A stretch of 64,000 bases of DNA from Bradyrhizobium sp. 132 (GCF_023074185.1 NZ_JADPKY010000157.1:62001-126000); one strand, 5' to 3'. Shown: positions 51,616 to 60,535, counted from the first letter of the stretch. Notes: a model not told the origin generated them from the sequence alone. Made by a program: numbers and translations.

Positions 51616-52281
51616 ATGCGATCGATGAAGCTTGATGCGCCGAAATCGCTGTCCCAGCGGGTGATGCAGCGGCTGCGTCAGGCTATCATCGACGGCGAGT
51701 TCGCGCTCGGCGCCGCGATCTCCGAGGAGATGGTGGCAAACTCCTTCGGCGTCAGCCGCACGCCAGTGCGCGAGGCGATGGGCCAGCTGCAGGCGCAGGG
51801 CCTCGTCGTGATCCGGCCGCAGGTCGGCAGTTTCGTGTTCACACCGAGCGCCGAGGACATCACTGCGCTCTGCACCTTCCGTATTGCGCTGGAGCCCAAG
51901 GCCGCCGAGCTCGCCTACCACTGTGATCGCGACGGTGCGATCGCGACGATGGGCGAGGCGATCGCGGCGATGGAGCCGGCGATTGCGGCCAAAGACAATA
52001 TCGCCTATGGCCGCGCCGACGCCACCTTTCACGAAGGGCTGTTCGCCCATTGCGGCAACCGCTATCTCGCCGAATCCTATCAGCTCGTCTCGGGCCGCGT
52101 CGCCGCACTGCGCACCAATTTGACCTCGCCGATCGACGTGCGCACCCGCACGTCCTTCGACGAGCATCGCAAGCTGCTCGACTTGTTTTCCCGCGGCGAG
52201 TTCGCCTCCTTCGCAGCGCTAATGACCACGCACGTCACCAATTCGGGCCTGGTCTACGCCAGAGCGCTGAAGGTCGACTGA
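51616..52281 (+). CDS. GntR-family regulator, FadR/FCD type
   Basis: A 221-residue regulator: winged helix with QRVMQRLRQAIIDGEFALGA, ISEEMVANSFGVSRTPVREA and GLVVIRPQVGSFVFTP; FCD effector domain (about 80-215) with RIALEPKAAELAYHCDRDGA, ADATFHEGLFAHCGNRYLAE and SFDEHRKLLDLFSRGEFASF, where Asp and His residues can hold a metal for an acid ligand. Same operon as the FAD oxidoreductase; likely controls it and the divergent aldolase. Confidence 0.9.
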   Translation: MRSMKLDAPKSLSQRVMQRLRQAIIDGEFALGAAISEEMVANSFGVSRTPVREAMGQLQAQGLVVIRPQVGSFVFTPSAEDITALCTFRIALEPKAAELAYHCDRDGAIATMGEAIAAMEPAIAAKDNIAYGRADATFHEGLFAHCGNRYLAESYQLVSGRVAALRTNLTSPIDVRTRTSFDEHRKLLDLFSRGEFASFAALMTTHVTNSGLVYARALKVD

Positions 52282-52287
52282 GCGCTG

Positions 52288-52452
52288 CTATCGCGCGCCT
52301 TTCGAGCCAGGCCTGTCCAGGAATTCCAGCGCGGTGTTGATCTGTTCGAGTTGATGCTCGATTTGGTCGCGGTCCTCGACCGACGGCGCCTTCTCGAGCT
52401 GCTCGACGAGCTTTTGCTTTCGCAACAGCAAGTTCTCTATGACTGTACTCAC
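52288..52452 (-). CDS. Small coiled-coil protein of unknown function
   Basis: A 54-residue protein starting at GTG 52452 with TGGGGA upstream: STVIENLLLRKQKLVEQLEK, then APSVEDRDQIEHQLEQINTA and LEFLDRPGSKGAR. Nearly all is heptad-patterned helix. The frame continues upstream without a start of similar quality. It converges with the GntR gene 6 bases away. No function is known. Confidence 0.55.
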   Translation of the reverse strand: MSTVIENLLLRKQKLVEQLEKAPSVEDRDQIEHQLEQINTALEFLDRPGSKGAR

Positions 52453-52589
52453 GAGTTCCCCATCCGCCAGAGAGCGCGCGCGAACCGGGCCCGGCGCAAA
52501 CCCTGCATCAGAATGTTCGTTGAGACGGATGGTTCCTGCGATTGAACCACAACACATCCATTGGAACCGAAGGCCGCGACTGCTTCACG

Positions 52590-53496
52590 CCCGCCGTCAG
52601 ATCGAGAAGATCCGCGACAAGACGCCCGGCTTCACCGGCGTCATCTCCGACATCGGCGGTCCCACCGCCAACATGTACCGGATGGCGTGCAAGGATCCGA
52701 AGGTCGAGGCGGCGTGCCGGCGGCCGTCCTGCGTCTTCCCCGAGATCTGCCCGAACCTCAACACCTCGCATGACGATCTGATCCGGCTCTATCGCAAGGT
52801 GCGCGAGACCAAGGGCATCAAGAAGGTGATGGTCGCCTCCGGCGTGCGCTACGACCTCGCGGTCGAGAGCCCCGAATACATCAAGGAGCTCGTCACCCAT
52901 CACGTCGGCGGCTACCTGAAGATCGCGCCCGAACATACCGAGCGCGGCCCGCTCGACAAGATAATGAAGCCGGGCATCGGCGCCTACAACCAGTTCAAGC
53001 GGATGTTCGATGCCGCGGCCGAACAGGCCGGCAAGAAATATTACCTGATCCCGTATTTCATCGCGGCGCATCCCGGCACGACCGACGAGGACATGATGAA
53101 CCTCGCGCTCTGGCTCAAGAAGAACCGCTATCGCGCCGACCAAGTGCAGACCTTCCTGCCCTCGCCGATGGCGACCGCAACCGCGATGTACCACACCGGC
53201 GTCAACCCGCTGCGCGGCGTGCGCCGCGGCGGCAGCGACAAGGTCGAGGCGATCAAGGGCCTGCGGCAGCGCCGCCTGCACAAGGCCTTCGCTACCACGA
53301 TCCCGACAATTGGCCGGTGCTGCGTGAAGCCCTGAAAGAGATGGGCCGCACCGATCTGATCGGCTCCCGCCCCGAGCAGTTGGTCCCAGCACACCAGCCG
53401 CCCGGCGCCGGCAAGGCCGCGGGTACACGGCGGCCGGTTCGTCCCGGAGACAAGGCGCAGCGGTTTACGACCAAGGGTCTGCGGATAACGAAGTAG
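52590..53496 (+). pseudogene. Decayed YgiQ-family radical SAM protein
   Basis: Only the C-terminal half of a YgiQ (UPF0313) protein remains: KIRDKTPGFTGVISDIGGPT, ANMYRMACKDPKVEAACRRP, VMVASGVRYDLAVESPEYIK, APEHTERGPLDKIMKPGIGA and KKYYLIPYFIAAHPGTTDED. The N-terminal part with the radical-SAM CxxxCxxC site is gone. Near 53290 four bases are missing relative to the family, shifting frame; the tail then reads YHDPDNWPVLREALKEMGRT and ends at 53496 in another frame. It is a truncated and frameshifted remnant. Confidence 0.82.
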
Positions 53497-53769
53497 CGGC
53501 AAGCAGGATGCGATCGGGTTTCAGCCTGACGCTTTCGTGCCCTCCAAAACAAATATGTCGAAAACAACCCCATGCACAGTAGCCGGCATGAGCGGGATCA
53601 ATGGCTTAGGCGGAGTGCGAATTCGTCGCCTCGTCAGGCGAAACAACGAAAGCCGCAAATTAGCTTTTGACGAAATAATTGACCCGTCGGGCAAAACAGG
53701 CGCAGGATGGCAACGTCGCGGCACGCGGGACAGGGCGAGCCTCCACCGGTACTCCGTATCGAGATTCTC

Positions 53770-54050
53770 AAGCTTCACACTACAATCCCCCACGCAGGCT
53801 GTTCCGTGCCTGTTCGACGCGCTGAAGGAAGCGAGGGTCATGTTCCAAACGATATTCGAACCAGTCCTCCTCCGATTTGAATCCAACCCGCACGCCTGCC
53901 GGCTTGCCGTGACGCGTGATGATGATCTCCTGCATCTCGGCCTCACGAAGATAGCGGGACAGATCGCCTTTGATCTCTCTGAGAGCGAGGCCTCTTTCGC
54001 TCCGGATTTCCGAACTGTGCCAGCCATGACTCAACCTCCGATTTGGCGAT
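53770..54050 (-). pseudogene. Remnant of a Phd/YefM-type antitoxin gene
   Basis: Three frames must be joined to read one protein: MAGTVRKSGAKEA at 54027 (with GGAGGTTGAG upstream), then LREIKGDLSRYLREAEMQEI, IITRHGKPAGVRVGFKSEED and EYRLEHDPRFLQRVEQARNS, then SVKLENLDTE. This matches small Phd-like antitoxins with the ITRHGKPAGV motif. Just upstream (about 54030-54110) a fragment YVVDVRALYGDSGATVEILA resembles the end of a RelE/HigB-like toxin. Two frameshifts make both unlikely to function. The 53497-53769 stretch before it holds nothing recognisable. Confidence 0.6.
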
Positions 54051-54191
54051 GACCGCCAGAATTTCGACGGTCGCGCCGGAATCACCGTAAAGTGCTCGGA
54101 CGTCCACGACATAGCCTGCATTGAGGTCGACGCAATCCCCGCAGCCTCTTGATCAGTCGCAACTCCAGATCGGCATCCGGCTAGGCCGACG

Positions 54192-54497
54192 TCACGGCTT
54201 TGCCGATAGTACCACCGCAACAGCAGCGATAAGCATCAAGCCAACAAGGCACAAAAACGCTTTGCGCCTAAGCGCCCTTCGAACGTCCAATCGCTGCGCA
54301 CACGTCGGGCAGAGTGACCGTAGACCAAAATAGCTTCTGGTGGAGGGCACCTTGATCCCAGCAAGAACCGCGAAGACGACTAGGAAGAGAGACGGGGGAG
54401 AGCTGAACAAGCCCGCTACGCTTGTCCCAGTCCTAACGTTTCTTCGGACGCCCTGTCCTTTTGCCAAAGACGTTCCACAATGATAGCAGCCCGCCAT
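54192..54497 (-). CDS. Small membrane protein with split zinc ribbon
   Basis: A 101-residue protein. CYHCGTSLAKG at residues 4-14 and LCPTCAQRLD near 62-71 give two CxxC knuckles that could bind one zinc. Two hydrophobic stretches (SLFLVVFAVLAGIKVP near 37-52 and LCLVGLMLIAAVAVVLS near 82-98) look like membrane helices. It starts 12 bases after the stop of the YegI-like kinase on the same strand and is probably the fourth gene of that operon. Function unknown. Confidence 0.62.
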   Translation of the reverse strand: MAGCYHCGTSLAKGQGVRRNVRTGTSVAGLFSSPPSLFLVVFAVLAGIKVPSTRSYFGLRSLCPTCAQRLDVRRALRRKAFLCLVGLMLIAAVAVVLSAKP

Positions 54498-54509
54498 GGC
54501 TGAACCTCG

Positions 54510-57314
54510 CTATCTACATCGATAGTATTTTGCGTTACCCTTAGCGCTCGACCACGACAGCGTTATCCCAGAAACAGCAAAGTTGATTGTGGCTGGCCAC
54601 TTGTCAGCTCCAACCTGACAATGGCCTCGTACCGTCCAACCAGATCGGCTGGGAAGGAAGGCATCGAAAGTGCACATACCTCCCTCCGTCCGAGCCTCTT
54701 GAACCGAGATCATGAGTTGGGTGCCGTCCGTACATGCTGGATCGGCAGCCCAGCCGCCAAGAAATGAGCGATTGCGAGCGATTGCCCGTGGTGATTGTAA
54801 CGCCTGAGTTGTCACCGTGTCCAAACGAGTGTCGGACGGCAAGTGATTGACGATCTTGAACTCACGCAGTCCGCTGAGAGCGCCGGTACTCCACGACGGC
54901 TCAATAGACGTTGTAAATCCGAGGTCCTTCAGCCGGCTGATCGCGGGATCGGGAATCGCGACGTTTGGGGTCGTTTGAGCAACGCTTAGGCTGGGATCAG
55001 CTGGCGGTTGCGGCAGAGGTTTGATTTCACGAGGCGGATCGAGCAGCGGCACCACCAATGGAGCAACTGGCGCCTCTACGGCGTTCTTTTGTGGCTCTTG
55101 AGGCGGGCGTTCGATCCGCGGTGATGCCGGTTGTATCAGATTTCCGACCTGCGCCGACGCCGTGGGTTGCGCAGGCGTCGTACTGGGCAAACTCAAATTC
55201 GGCTGACTATTGTTCAATGCGATATTTGGAGCAGCTGAAGGTGCGCTTGCCGTAGCTCGAGGTGCAGCAGACGTTGAGGAAACCCTAGCCGAACTAAGGC
55301 CGTTGCTATTCGCACCAGCGACGACGAAAGCCGCAAAGCAGACTACTCCAAACACCCAGCGTCGGGCCGCGACGTCACCGAACACCCGCCCCTTTTCGTC
55401 AGCTTCAGCCTGCTTAAACTCAACCCAAATCGCCTTCGCCCTAGTGGTCAGATCGGTCCGCGCTCGTTGGACTTCGGCCGCGACCGTCCTGACTGCGATC
55501 AAGTCAGCCTTCAAGGCGGTCTCGATAGCCAAGCGTCTTTGAGCAATATCGGACTTCACCTGAGCGATGTCGCTGGGGTTGATCGGTTGACTGGGATTGA
55601 AAACGAAGCGTCGCTCAATATCTGAACGCCAAGACAATAAGAGCCCAGCGGTTGCCGATCCGAAACCAGGAATCTGTTCGATTCTTTGTCGTGAGATATC
55701 CGCTGCGGTGTCAATGCCATGCGACCGCAACGTCGCTTTCCTTGCGCTGCCTACGCTCCTAATTTTCGCCTTTACGAGGCTAAAGCGCTCAAGAAAATAC
55801 CTGAGCTGCATCTCGCGCTGCCGGCGCGACAAGTCCGCCAAGCGCCGCGTTTCTTCGGTCGGAAGATCGTTGTATTCGCGAATTTTCGCCTCGGATTGCC
55901 GTCTCGCTTCGTTAAAGCGCGACGCGTCTCCCTCGGTCCTGTAGCGCTGATCTACCTGATCCCAAGCCCGTTTGAGCTGATGCGAACGAGGACCATTGGC
56001 ATGCGGCTGGTTCGGATTTCTGAGCGCGAAGAATGCGGACGCGCCGAGAACTCCTAGCCCAATCAAGGGTGGAAGATGTCCCAATCTTAAAAGAACCGCC
56101 GCCGCAACGCCACTGAGGGTTGATATCGCGAACAGCCCTGCAGAACTATCAAGCGAGCCCTTGTTCTGGCCGCTTGGCGCACCCTGAACGATCGGCATTG
56201 CTGAATACAATGACGGCGCGCCTCCGGGATCAGTCACCCCACGTATTGCAGCGATGAGTTGGCCGAGGTCCAGCGGGGTAATCGTACTGATGATGAGGGG
56301 GGATGGAAATGCAATGAAGCCCGGGATGGCTTTCTCGAGCTCGCACCAAGGACAATTTGGTGCTGACGAGAAGTAAGAGTGACCCGCCGTCGCAGCGCAC
56401 TTGACTAGCTGCGTCTCGGCACGCTGCAAAAGCGAGATCCAATCGGCCGGCTTGGGTCGTCCACTATTTGCTCCACCCGGGCCGAAGCAAGCCTCAAATG
56501 CAATCGCCAGCTCCCTTGGGACGTAGGAGAGCGTCGGCGCGAATGGTGGAGGCTCTGTTTGGGTACGGGACTTTTCCGAAGAGTATGCAAAACGGTATTC
56601 AGCGATCGCGCGCTCTTCGGGCATGTCGCCGCGACCAAGATATCGACCAGAAAATGGATGCCGCCCTAGAAACAGCAAACTGAAGATGGCGACGCCCAAC
56701 CCAAATGCATCGTGATTTGGCGTGCGCTGAATATTTTCGAGCGACTTCGCCTGCAATTCCGGCGGGGTGTAATCAGGCACTCCTACTGCGCAGTAGAATG
56801 TTTTGCCATCCTTTGAGAACTGAAAAGAATCGCAATCGATAAGGGTCGCCGTGGCGTCAGGACCAACCAAGATACCCGAGTGATTCAAATCGCCTATTAC
56901 GCAGCCCGCCGAGTGCACGGCGGCTACCGCTCTCGCAATATTCAAAGCTGTTCGAAGCAAGAGCCTATAGTCCGCGTTCGGAAATTCATTGCGCCGACTT
57001 GCTGGCGAATACAATTGGTGAACCGGCTTCTGATTCCCGATGCGCCGCATCGTGAACCCCGCGAACGTGCCGCCACCCTCAAACAACGGAGAAATCGGAA
57101 ACGCCGCGCTGGCCACCTTCGCCTGCATCCCAGTAGCGACCATGGCAGCGATCTTTTGCTGCCGTTCCCGCGCTTTATCGGGGTGATATATTTTAGCGAC
57201 GAAGTCTGGCTCGCCGATTATCTCGAACACAGCCCCTTCGCCGCCGCGCCCCACCAGCTTACCGAGTGGGACCGCTTTCCTCTGCTGATCAAAGATGCTC
57301 TTGAGACGCGACAT
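54510..57314 (-). CDS. YegI-like membrane-associated protein kinase with helix-hairpin-helix
   Basis: A 934-residue protein. Kinase-like domain 15-310: glycine loop VGRGGEGAVFEI (21-32), Lys41 in FVAKIY, catalytic loop VIGDLNHSGILV (Asp142) and a DFG-like LIDCDSFQ (160). The Mg-binding Asn normally five residues after the catalytic Asp is Gly147, so activity may be altered. A CxxC (PNCPWCELEK) follows near 340, then hydrophobic segments near 410-450, a coiled region, a helix-hairpin-helix (RIEQIPGFGSATAGLLLSWR) near 600, another membrane helix (WVFGVVCFAAFVVAGA), a Pro/Ser-rich stretch, and a C-terminal domain with two Cys pairs. Start 57314 overlaps the phosphatase gene by 26 bases. Operon partner of PP2C and VWA genes. 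Confidence 0.83.
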   Translation of the reverse strand: MSRLKSIFDQQRKAVPLGKLVGRGGEGAVFEIIGEPDFVAKIYHPDKARERQQKIAAMVATGMQAKVASAAFPISPLFEGGGTFAGFTMRRIGNQKPVHQLYSPASRRNEFPNADYRLLLRTALNIARAVAAVHSAGCVIGDLNHSGILVGPDATATLIDCDSFQFSKDGKTFYCAVGVPDYTPPELQAKSLENIQRTPNHDAFGLGVAIFSLLFLGRHPFSGRYLGRGDMPEERAIAEYRFAYSSEKSRTQTEPPPFAPTLSYVPRELAIAFEACFGPGGANSGRPKPADWISLLQRAETQLVKCAATAGHSYFSSAPNCPWCELEKAIPGFIAFPSPLIISTITPLDLGQLIAAIRGVTDPGGAPSLYSAMPIVQGAPSGQNKGSLDSSAGLFAISTLSGVAAAVLLRLGHLPPLIGLGVLGASAFFALRNPNQPHANGPRSHQLKRAWDQVDQRYRTEGDASRFNEARRQSEAKIREYNDLPTEETRRLADLSRRQREMQLRYFLERFSLVKAKIRSVGSARKATLRSHGIDTAADISRQRIEQIPGFGSATAGLLLSWRSDIERRFVFNPSQPINPSDIAQVKSDIAQRRLAIETALKADLIAVRTVAAEVQRARTDLTTRAKAIWVEFKQAEADEKGRVFGDVAARRWVFGVVCFAAFVVAGANSNGLSSARVSSTSAAPRATASAPSAAPNIALNNSQPNLSLPSTTPAQPTASAQVGNLIQPASPRIERPPQEPQKNAVEAPVAPLVVPLLDPPREIKPLPQPPADPSLSVAQTTPNVAIPDPAISRLKDLGFTTSIEPSWSTGALSGLREFKIVNHLPSDTRLDTVTTQALQSPRAIARNRSFLGGWAADPACTDGTQLMISVQEARTEGGMCTFDAFLPSRSGWTVRGHCQVGADKWPATINFAVSGITLSWSSAKGNAKYYRCR

Positions 57315-58089
57315 TGAGACTTCGACGTGCCAGCAATAGCGTTTTGTCGTCATCGGTCCTATCGCAGACGGCCGGACCGTTCAAATAATTGCACAAATGT
57401 CGGGACAAGTTGCGATTCTTCCCAATCCCGTCGGACTTGAAGCCGGAAAACATTTGGTTGAAGAAGGGTGGGAACGCCGTGAGTGTCGAGAAATTTAGAA
57501 CAAGATGCTCGATCCCGTCTGTAAAGACAGCCAGTTCAGACACGGGACCATCGATATCGTTCAACTGAAATGAGGGCTCTGGGTCGTCCGTTACAAAGTA
57601 GGTTGTTGATGCATATTCCCCGTGTGAGGGCCAGCTACCAACAGCCCACTCCTCGGAATCGGACAGGCGATAGACAACCGCCCCGTCACCGACATGCAGG
57701 ACTTTGGCTTTCCCGTCCCCGATGATGCAGCCGACCAGCGTTGCGGCAAAGTCGCGGGGCGTGAGCCCGGCAGATCTTGAAACGATCTCGATCCGTCCAC
57801 GCATGTCGTCGAGCCAATCGCTTACAACTTCGCGAGAAAGGTCCGCTAATATTCCCCCGCTCTGCAGATAGCTCCTTACGTTCCGACAAAAGGCGCGGAC
57901 TATGATACGAGAACCAACAGACGATCGCATCGCAGATCCAGCGCCATCGGCGCAGACCGCGACCAGCGCGGACTCATTTCTGCCTCTAACAAAGATACAA
58001 GCGCCCGAATCGTCGCAACTTCGGTTTATCCGGATATGCGAAGTACCAATTGCGCTCGCCGAAATCCATTCCCAACTGGGTACGGTCAT
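57289..58089 (-). CDS. PP2C-family protein phosphatase
   Basis: A 266-residue PPM/PP2C phosphatase: SCDDSGACIFVRGRNESAL near 24, VAVCADGAGSAMRSSVGSRI near 43 with the metal-binding Asp-Gly, TLVGCIIGDGKAKVLHVGDG near 115, LAVFTDGIEHLVL near 186 and RTDDDKTLLLARR near the end with the last metal Asp. Its ATG overlaps the stop of the VWA gene (ATGA). It should dephosphorylate targets of the linked kinase, as in E. coli YegK and TerY-P-type modules. Confidence 0.87.
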   Translation of the reverse strand: MTVPSWEWISASAIGTSHIRINRSCDDSGACIFVRGRNESALVAVCADGAGSAMRSSVGSRIIVRAFCRNVRSYLQSGGILADLSREVVSDWLDDMRGRIEIVSRSAGLTPRDFAATLVGCIIGDGKAKVLHVGDGAVVYRLSDSEEWAVGSWPSHGEYASTTYFVTDDPEPSFQLNDIDGPVSELAVFTDGIEHLVLNFSTLTAFPPFFNQMFSGFKSDGIGKNRNLSRHLCNYLNGPAVCDRTDDDKTLLLARRSLNVASQEHL

Positions 58090-58769
58090 CCCGCTGTAGC
58101 CCACCCGTCAGGAGCCGTGGGGTTCTGTAGCGGCACTTGATCGCCCGGATTCGATTTGGAGACAGATGAAAGCGAAGCTGAGAGCCATTGAAAGAATTCT
58201 TTGAATTGAAGGCCCTTCAGCTTCAAAGGCTCACGGGTTGCAATCGCACGCAAAGTGCCGGAATCAGCACCTTCCACGCCCACCGCATAAAACATAAAGG
58301 ATTTAGCGGCCTCTCCTTCGTGAACAAGCTGGGTTGCACGGCTTACGGAGTCCGTCGGTGATCCATCAGTGATCAAAAAGACCCAGGGACGGTAATGCTT
58401 GACCCCGGCAGACCGGTAGGTGGCTTTTCTCTCCCTCAGCATATCAAGCGCTCTCTCGATTGCCTCTCCCATCGGAGTAGCACCCGCGCTTTCGATCTGT
58501 TGGGGATAGAAATTATGGACCGTCGCAAAGTCGGATTCGACCTTAACAGGGCCGAACGTGACGATGGCGACCTCGACGCGCTTGGCCGCCAAGCTGTCCA
58601 TCGATAGCTCGTCGCGAAACGCTCGAAGACCGTCGTTGAGTTGCTGTATAGGAGCGCCGCTCATCGAGCCAGAATTGTCGAGGACGAGAATAACCGGGCA
58701 TCGATTCTCAGGATTTTCTACGAACTCCGCAGCGTTAAATGGCTGTTGCGCAAAATCAGTCTCTGACAT
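58086..58769 (-). CDS. VWA (TerY/YegL-like) domain protein
   Basis: A 227-residue VWA protein. The MIDAS metal site is complete: CPVILVLDNSGSMSGAPIQQ (D-x-S-x-S at 31-35), SAGATPMGEAIERALDML near 108 (Thr) and WVFLITDGSPTDSVSRATQL near 140 (Asp). It resembles TerY and YegL. First gene of the operon VWA-PP2C-kinase-zinc ribbon. It probably recognises a target or scaffold. ATG at 58769. Confidence 0.87.
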   Translation of the reverse strand: MSETDFAQQPFNAAEFVENPENRCPVILVLDNSGSMSGAPIQQLNDGLRAFRDELSMDSLAAKRVEVAIVTFGPVKVESDFATVHNFYPQQIESAGATPMGEAIERALDMLRERKATYRSAGVKHYRPWVFLITDGSPTDSVSRATQLVHEGEAAKSFMFYAVGVEGADSGTLRAIATREPLKLKGLQFKEFFQWLSASLSSVSKSNPGDQVPLQNPTAPDGWATAG

Positions 58770-58989
58770 GTTTGCTCCAAAATATCGGCCAAGCACAAGC
58801 ATTTCTATACGATGCGTTCGGCTTTACAACCAAAAGACGATCGGTAGGCTCCCGCTTTCGACTAAGGGAGGGGCAGGTCGTCAGGGCGCGAAGACTACCC
58901 AGCAACAATGCCAGACTGACTTTACCGTGGTACCCTCCGCGGTCACTGGCCAACGAAAATCGGACAGGGCATTTTGCGCCGAGCCGAAG

Positions 58990-59235
58990 AGTCCTCGCTT
59001 CTAGCGAACACGCTCGCGCCATGAGCGGGGGTCGGCAGATTGGCCGTCGCGATCGACCCCACCAAGAAGTGAACGGTGACGGCCGTGGAGACCAGAGTCA
59101 GCGGCCGTCCCCCTCGTTTCACAAACGGCATTGAGGAAGATCGGCGGCGCATAGAAGCCAAATCCCAGGCCGAGAATGGCGAGGCCAAAGGCCGCCGCAA
59201 CAACGCTCGATCCATAGAACGTTCCGCTTCGCATC
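58990..59235 (-). pseudogene. N-terminal remnant of an MFS transporter
   Basis: On the minus strand KMRSGTFYGSSVVAAAFGLA and ILGLGFGFYAPPIFLNAVCE are the first helix of an MFS permease; after CETRG the frame shifts and continues as PLTLVSTAVTVHFLVGSIAT, then ANLPTPAHGASVFARSE before decay. About 80 residues of a 400-residue protein remain. The rest of the 58770-59369 gap contains nothing else recognisable except the operator before the Rrf2 gene. Confidence 0.6.
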
Positions 59236-59350
59236 TTCGTCAACCGCCCGAGCTTTACCACGTGATTCTGCACAGACGTGCCGGCGCGCAGTTCGCGTCC
59301 GGTCGAAGCATGAGATCGGTGGGGCGAAATCAGTTGACCTTGCCGCCATC

Positions 59351-59371
59351 ATGTAACATATAAAGTTGCAT
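59351..59371. promoter_or_regulatory. Inverted repeat at the Rrf2 gene start
   Basis: ATGTAAC-ATATAAA-GTTGCAT, one mismatch in the arms, overlaps the start codon (59370) of the Rrf2-family gene. Position and AT-rich symmetry fit autorepression by that protein. Confidence 0.6.
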
Positions 59372-59828
59372 GAAACGAGATAGCCGATTATCCGGCGTGC
59401 TGCACGTCCTGCTACACATGGCGCAGCAGCCCGGCACCTTCACGTCCGAGACCCTGGCAAAGGCCATGGACACGAACCCGGTGGTGATCCGGCGCATCAT
59501 GGCGGGCCTTCGGGACCTCGGTTACGTCCGCTCCGAAAAGGGACATGGCGGCGGCTGGACGCTGGCTTGCGACCTCACGAAGGTGACGCTGCGCGACGTC
59601 TACACCGCGCTCGGCAGTCCCTCGCTTCTGGCCATGGGCAACCGGACAGAGGCGCCGGGTTGTCTCGTCGAGCAGGCCGTCAACGCCGCCCTCGATCAGG
59701 CATTCGGCGATGCGCAGGCGCTGCTGCTGTCGCGCTTTGGCGAGGTGACGCTGGCGATGCTGGGCGACGATCTGCGCAAACGCCTCGGCTCTCGAAAACT
59801 TCAGGGCATGAGCGCACATGGCGCGTGA
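59370..59828 (+). CDS. Rrf2-family transcriptional regulator
   Basis: A 152-residue Rrf2 protein: RLSGVLHVLLHMAQQPGTFT, SETLAKAMDTNPVVIRRIMA (recognition helix), GLRDLGYVRSEKGHGGGWTL (wing) and DVYTALGSPSLLAMGNRTEA. Only one Cys (PGCLVEQ, about residue 94) is present, so it does not carry the three-Cys Fe-S motif of IscR/NsrR; it is of the YwnA type. It is followed 27 bases later by a methyltransferase gene, a common pair in which the regulator controls detoxification. Confidence 0.86.
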   Translation: MKRDSRLSGVLHVLLHMAQQPGTFTSETLAKAMDTNPVVIRRIMAGLRDLGYVRSEKGHGGGWTLACDLTKVTLRDVYTALGSPSLLAMGNRTEAPGCLVEQAVNAALDQAFGDAQALLLSRFGEVTLAMLGDDLRKRLGSRKLQGMSAHGA

Positions 59829-59855
59829 TCGGCTCCATTCAGCAAGGACGACATC

Positions 59856-60535
59856 ATGACCGACGTTCAGGACATGTTTTCCGATCCGCAAGCGGTGGCG
59901 AGATACACGGAAGGACCGCCACGGTTCGTCCCGGGCTACAATGCCATGCTGTCCATGGCGGCGATTCTTCTGGCCGAGCGTGCGCGTGAGGATGCGCGGA
60001 TTCTCGTGCTCGGCGCCGGCGGCGGCCTCGAATTGAAGACGTTTGCGCAAGCGCAGCCGCGCTGGAGCTTCGACGGTGTGGACCCCTCCGCGGCGATGCT
60101 GGCGCTTGCCGGGCAAACCCTGGGCCCGCTCGCATCGCGCGCCTTCATCAGGGCTACATCGACGATGCTCCGCAGGAATTGTTTGACGGCGCCAGCTGCT
60201 TGCTGACGCTGCACTTCGTCGACGTCGAGGAGCGACGCCGCATCGCCTCGGAGGTCCGCCGACGGCTCAAGCCGCGCGCAGCTTTCGTGGTCGCCCATTT
60301 AAGCGCGCCCGATGGCGATGAGGAGCGCCCGCTATGGCTGTCGCGGTACTCTGCGTTCCTGGCCTCCTCCGGCGTCGAGCCCGAGCAGGCCGCGGCCGCG
60401 CGGAACGCCGTTACCAACCATCTGGAAATCCTCACGCCCGCGCAGGATGAGGCGATTCTGCGCGAGGCCGGCTTCTCCGAGCCGACCCTGTTCTACACCG
60501 GGTTCACCTTCCGCGGCTGGGTGGCCTACGCGTGA
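59856..60535 (+). pseudogene. Frameshifted class I SAM-dependent methyltransferase
   Basis: The first frame (59856 on) has MFSDPQAVARYTEGPPRFVP, the SAM site ARILVLGAGGGLELKTFAQA and WSFDGVDPSAAMLALAGQTL. At about 60140 it leaves family sequence, while the next frame supplies LHQGYIDDAPQELFDGASCL, TLHFVDVEERRRIASEVRRR and FSEPTLFYTGFTFRGWVAYA to 60535. A single missing base explains the break. The rest is well preserved, so the loss is recent or a base-calling error. It would be about 226 residues intact and belongs with the Rrf2 gene. Confidence 0.75.
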
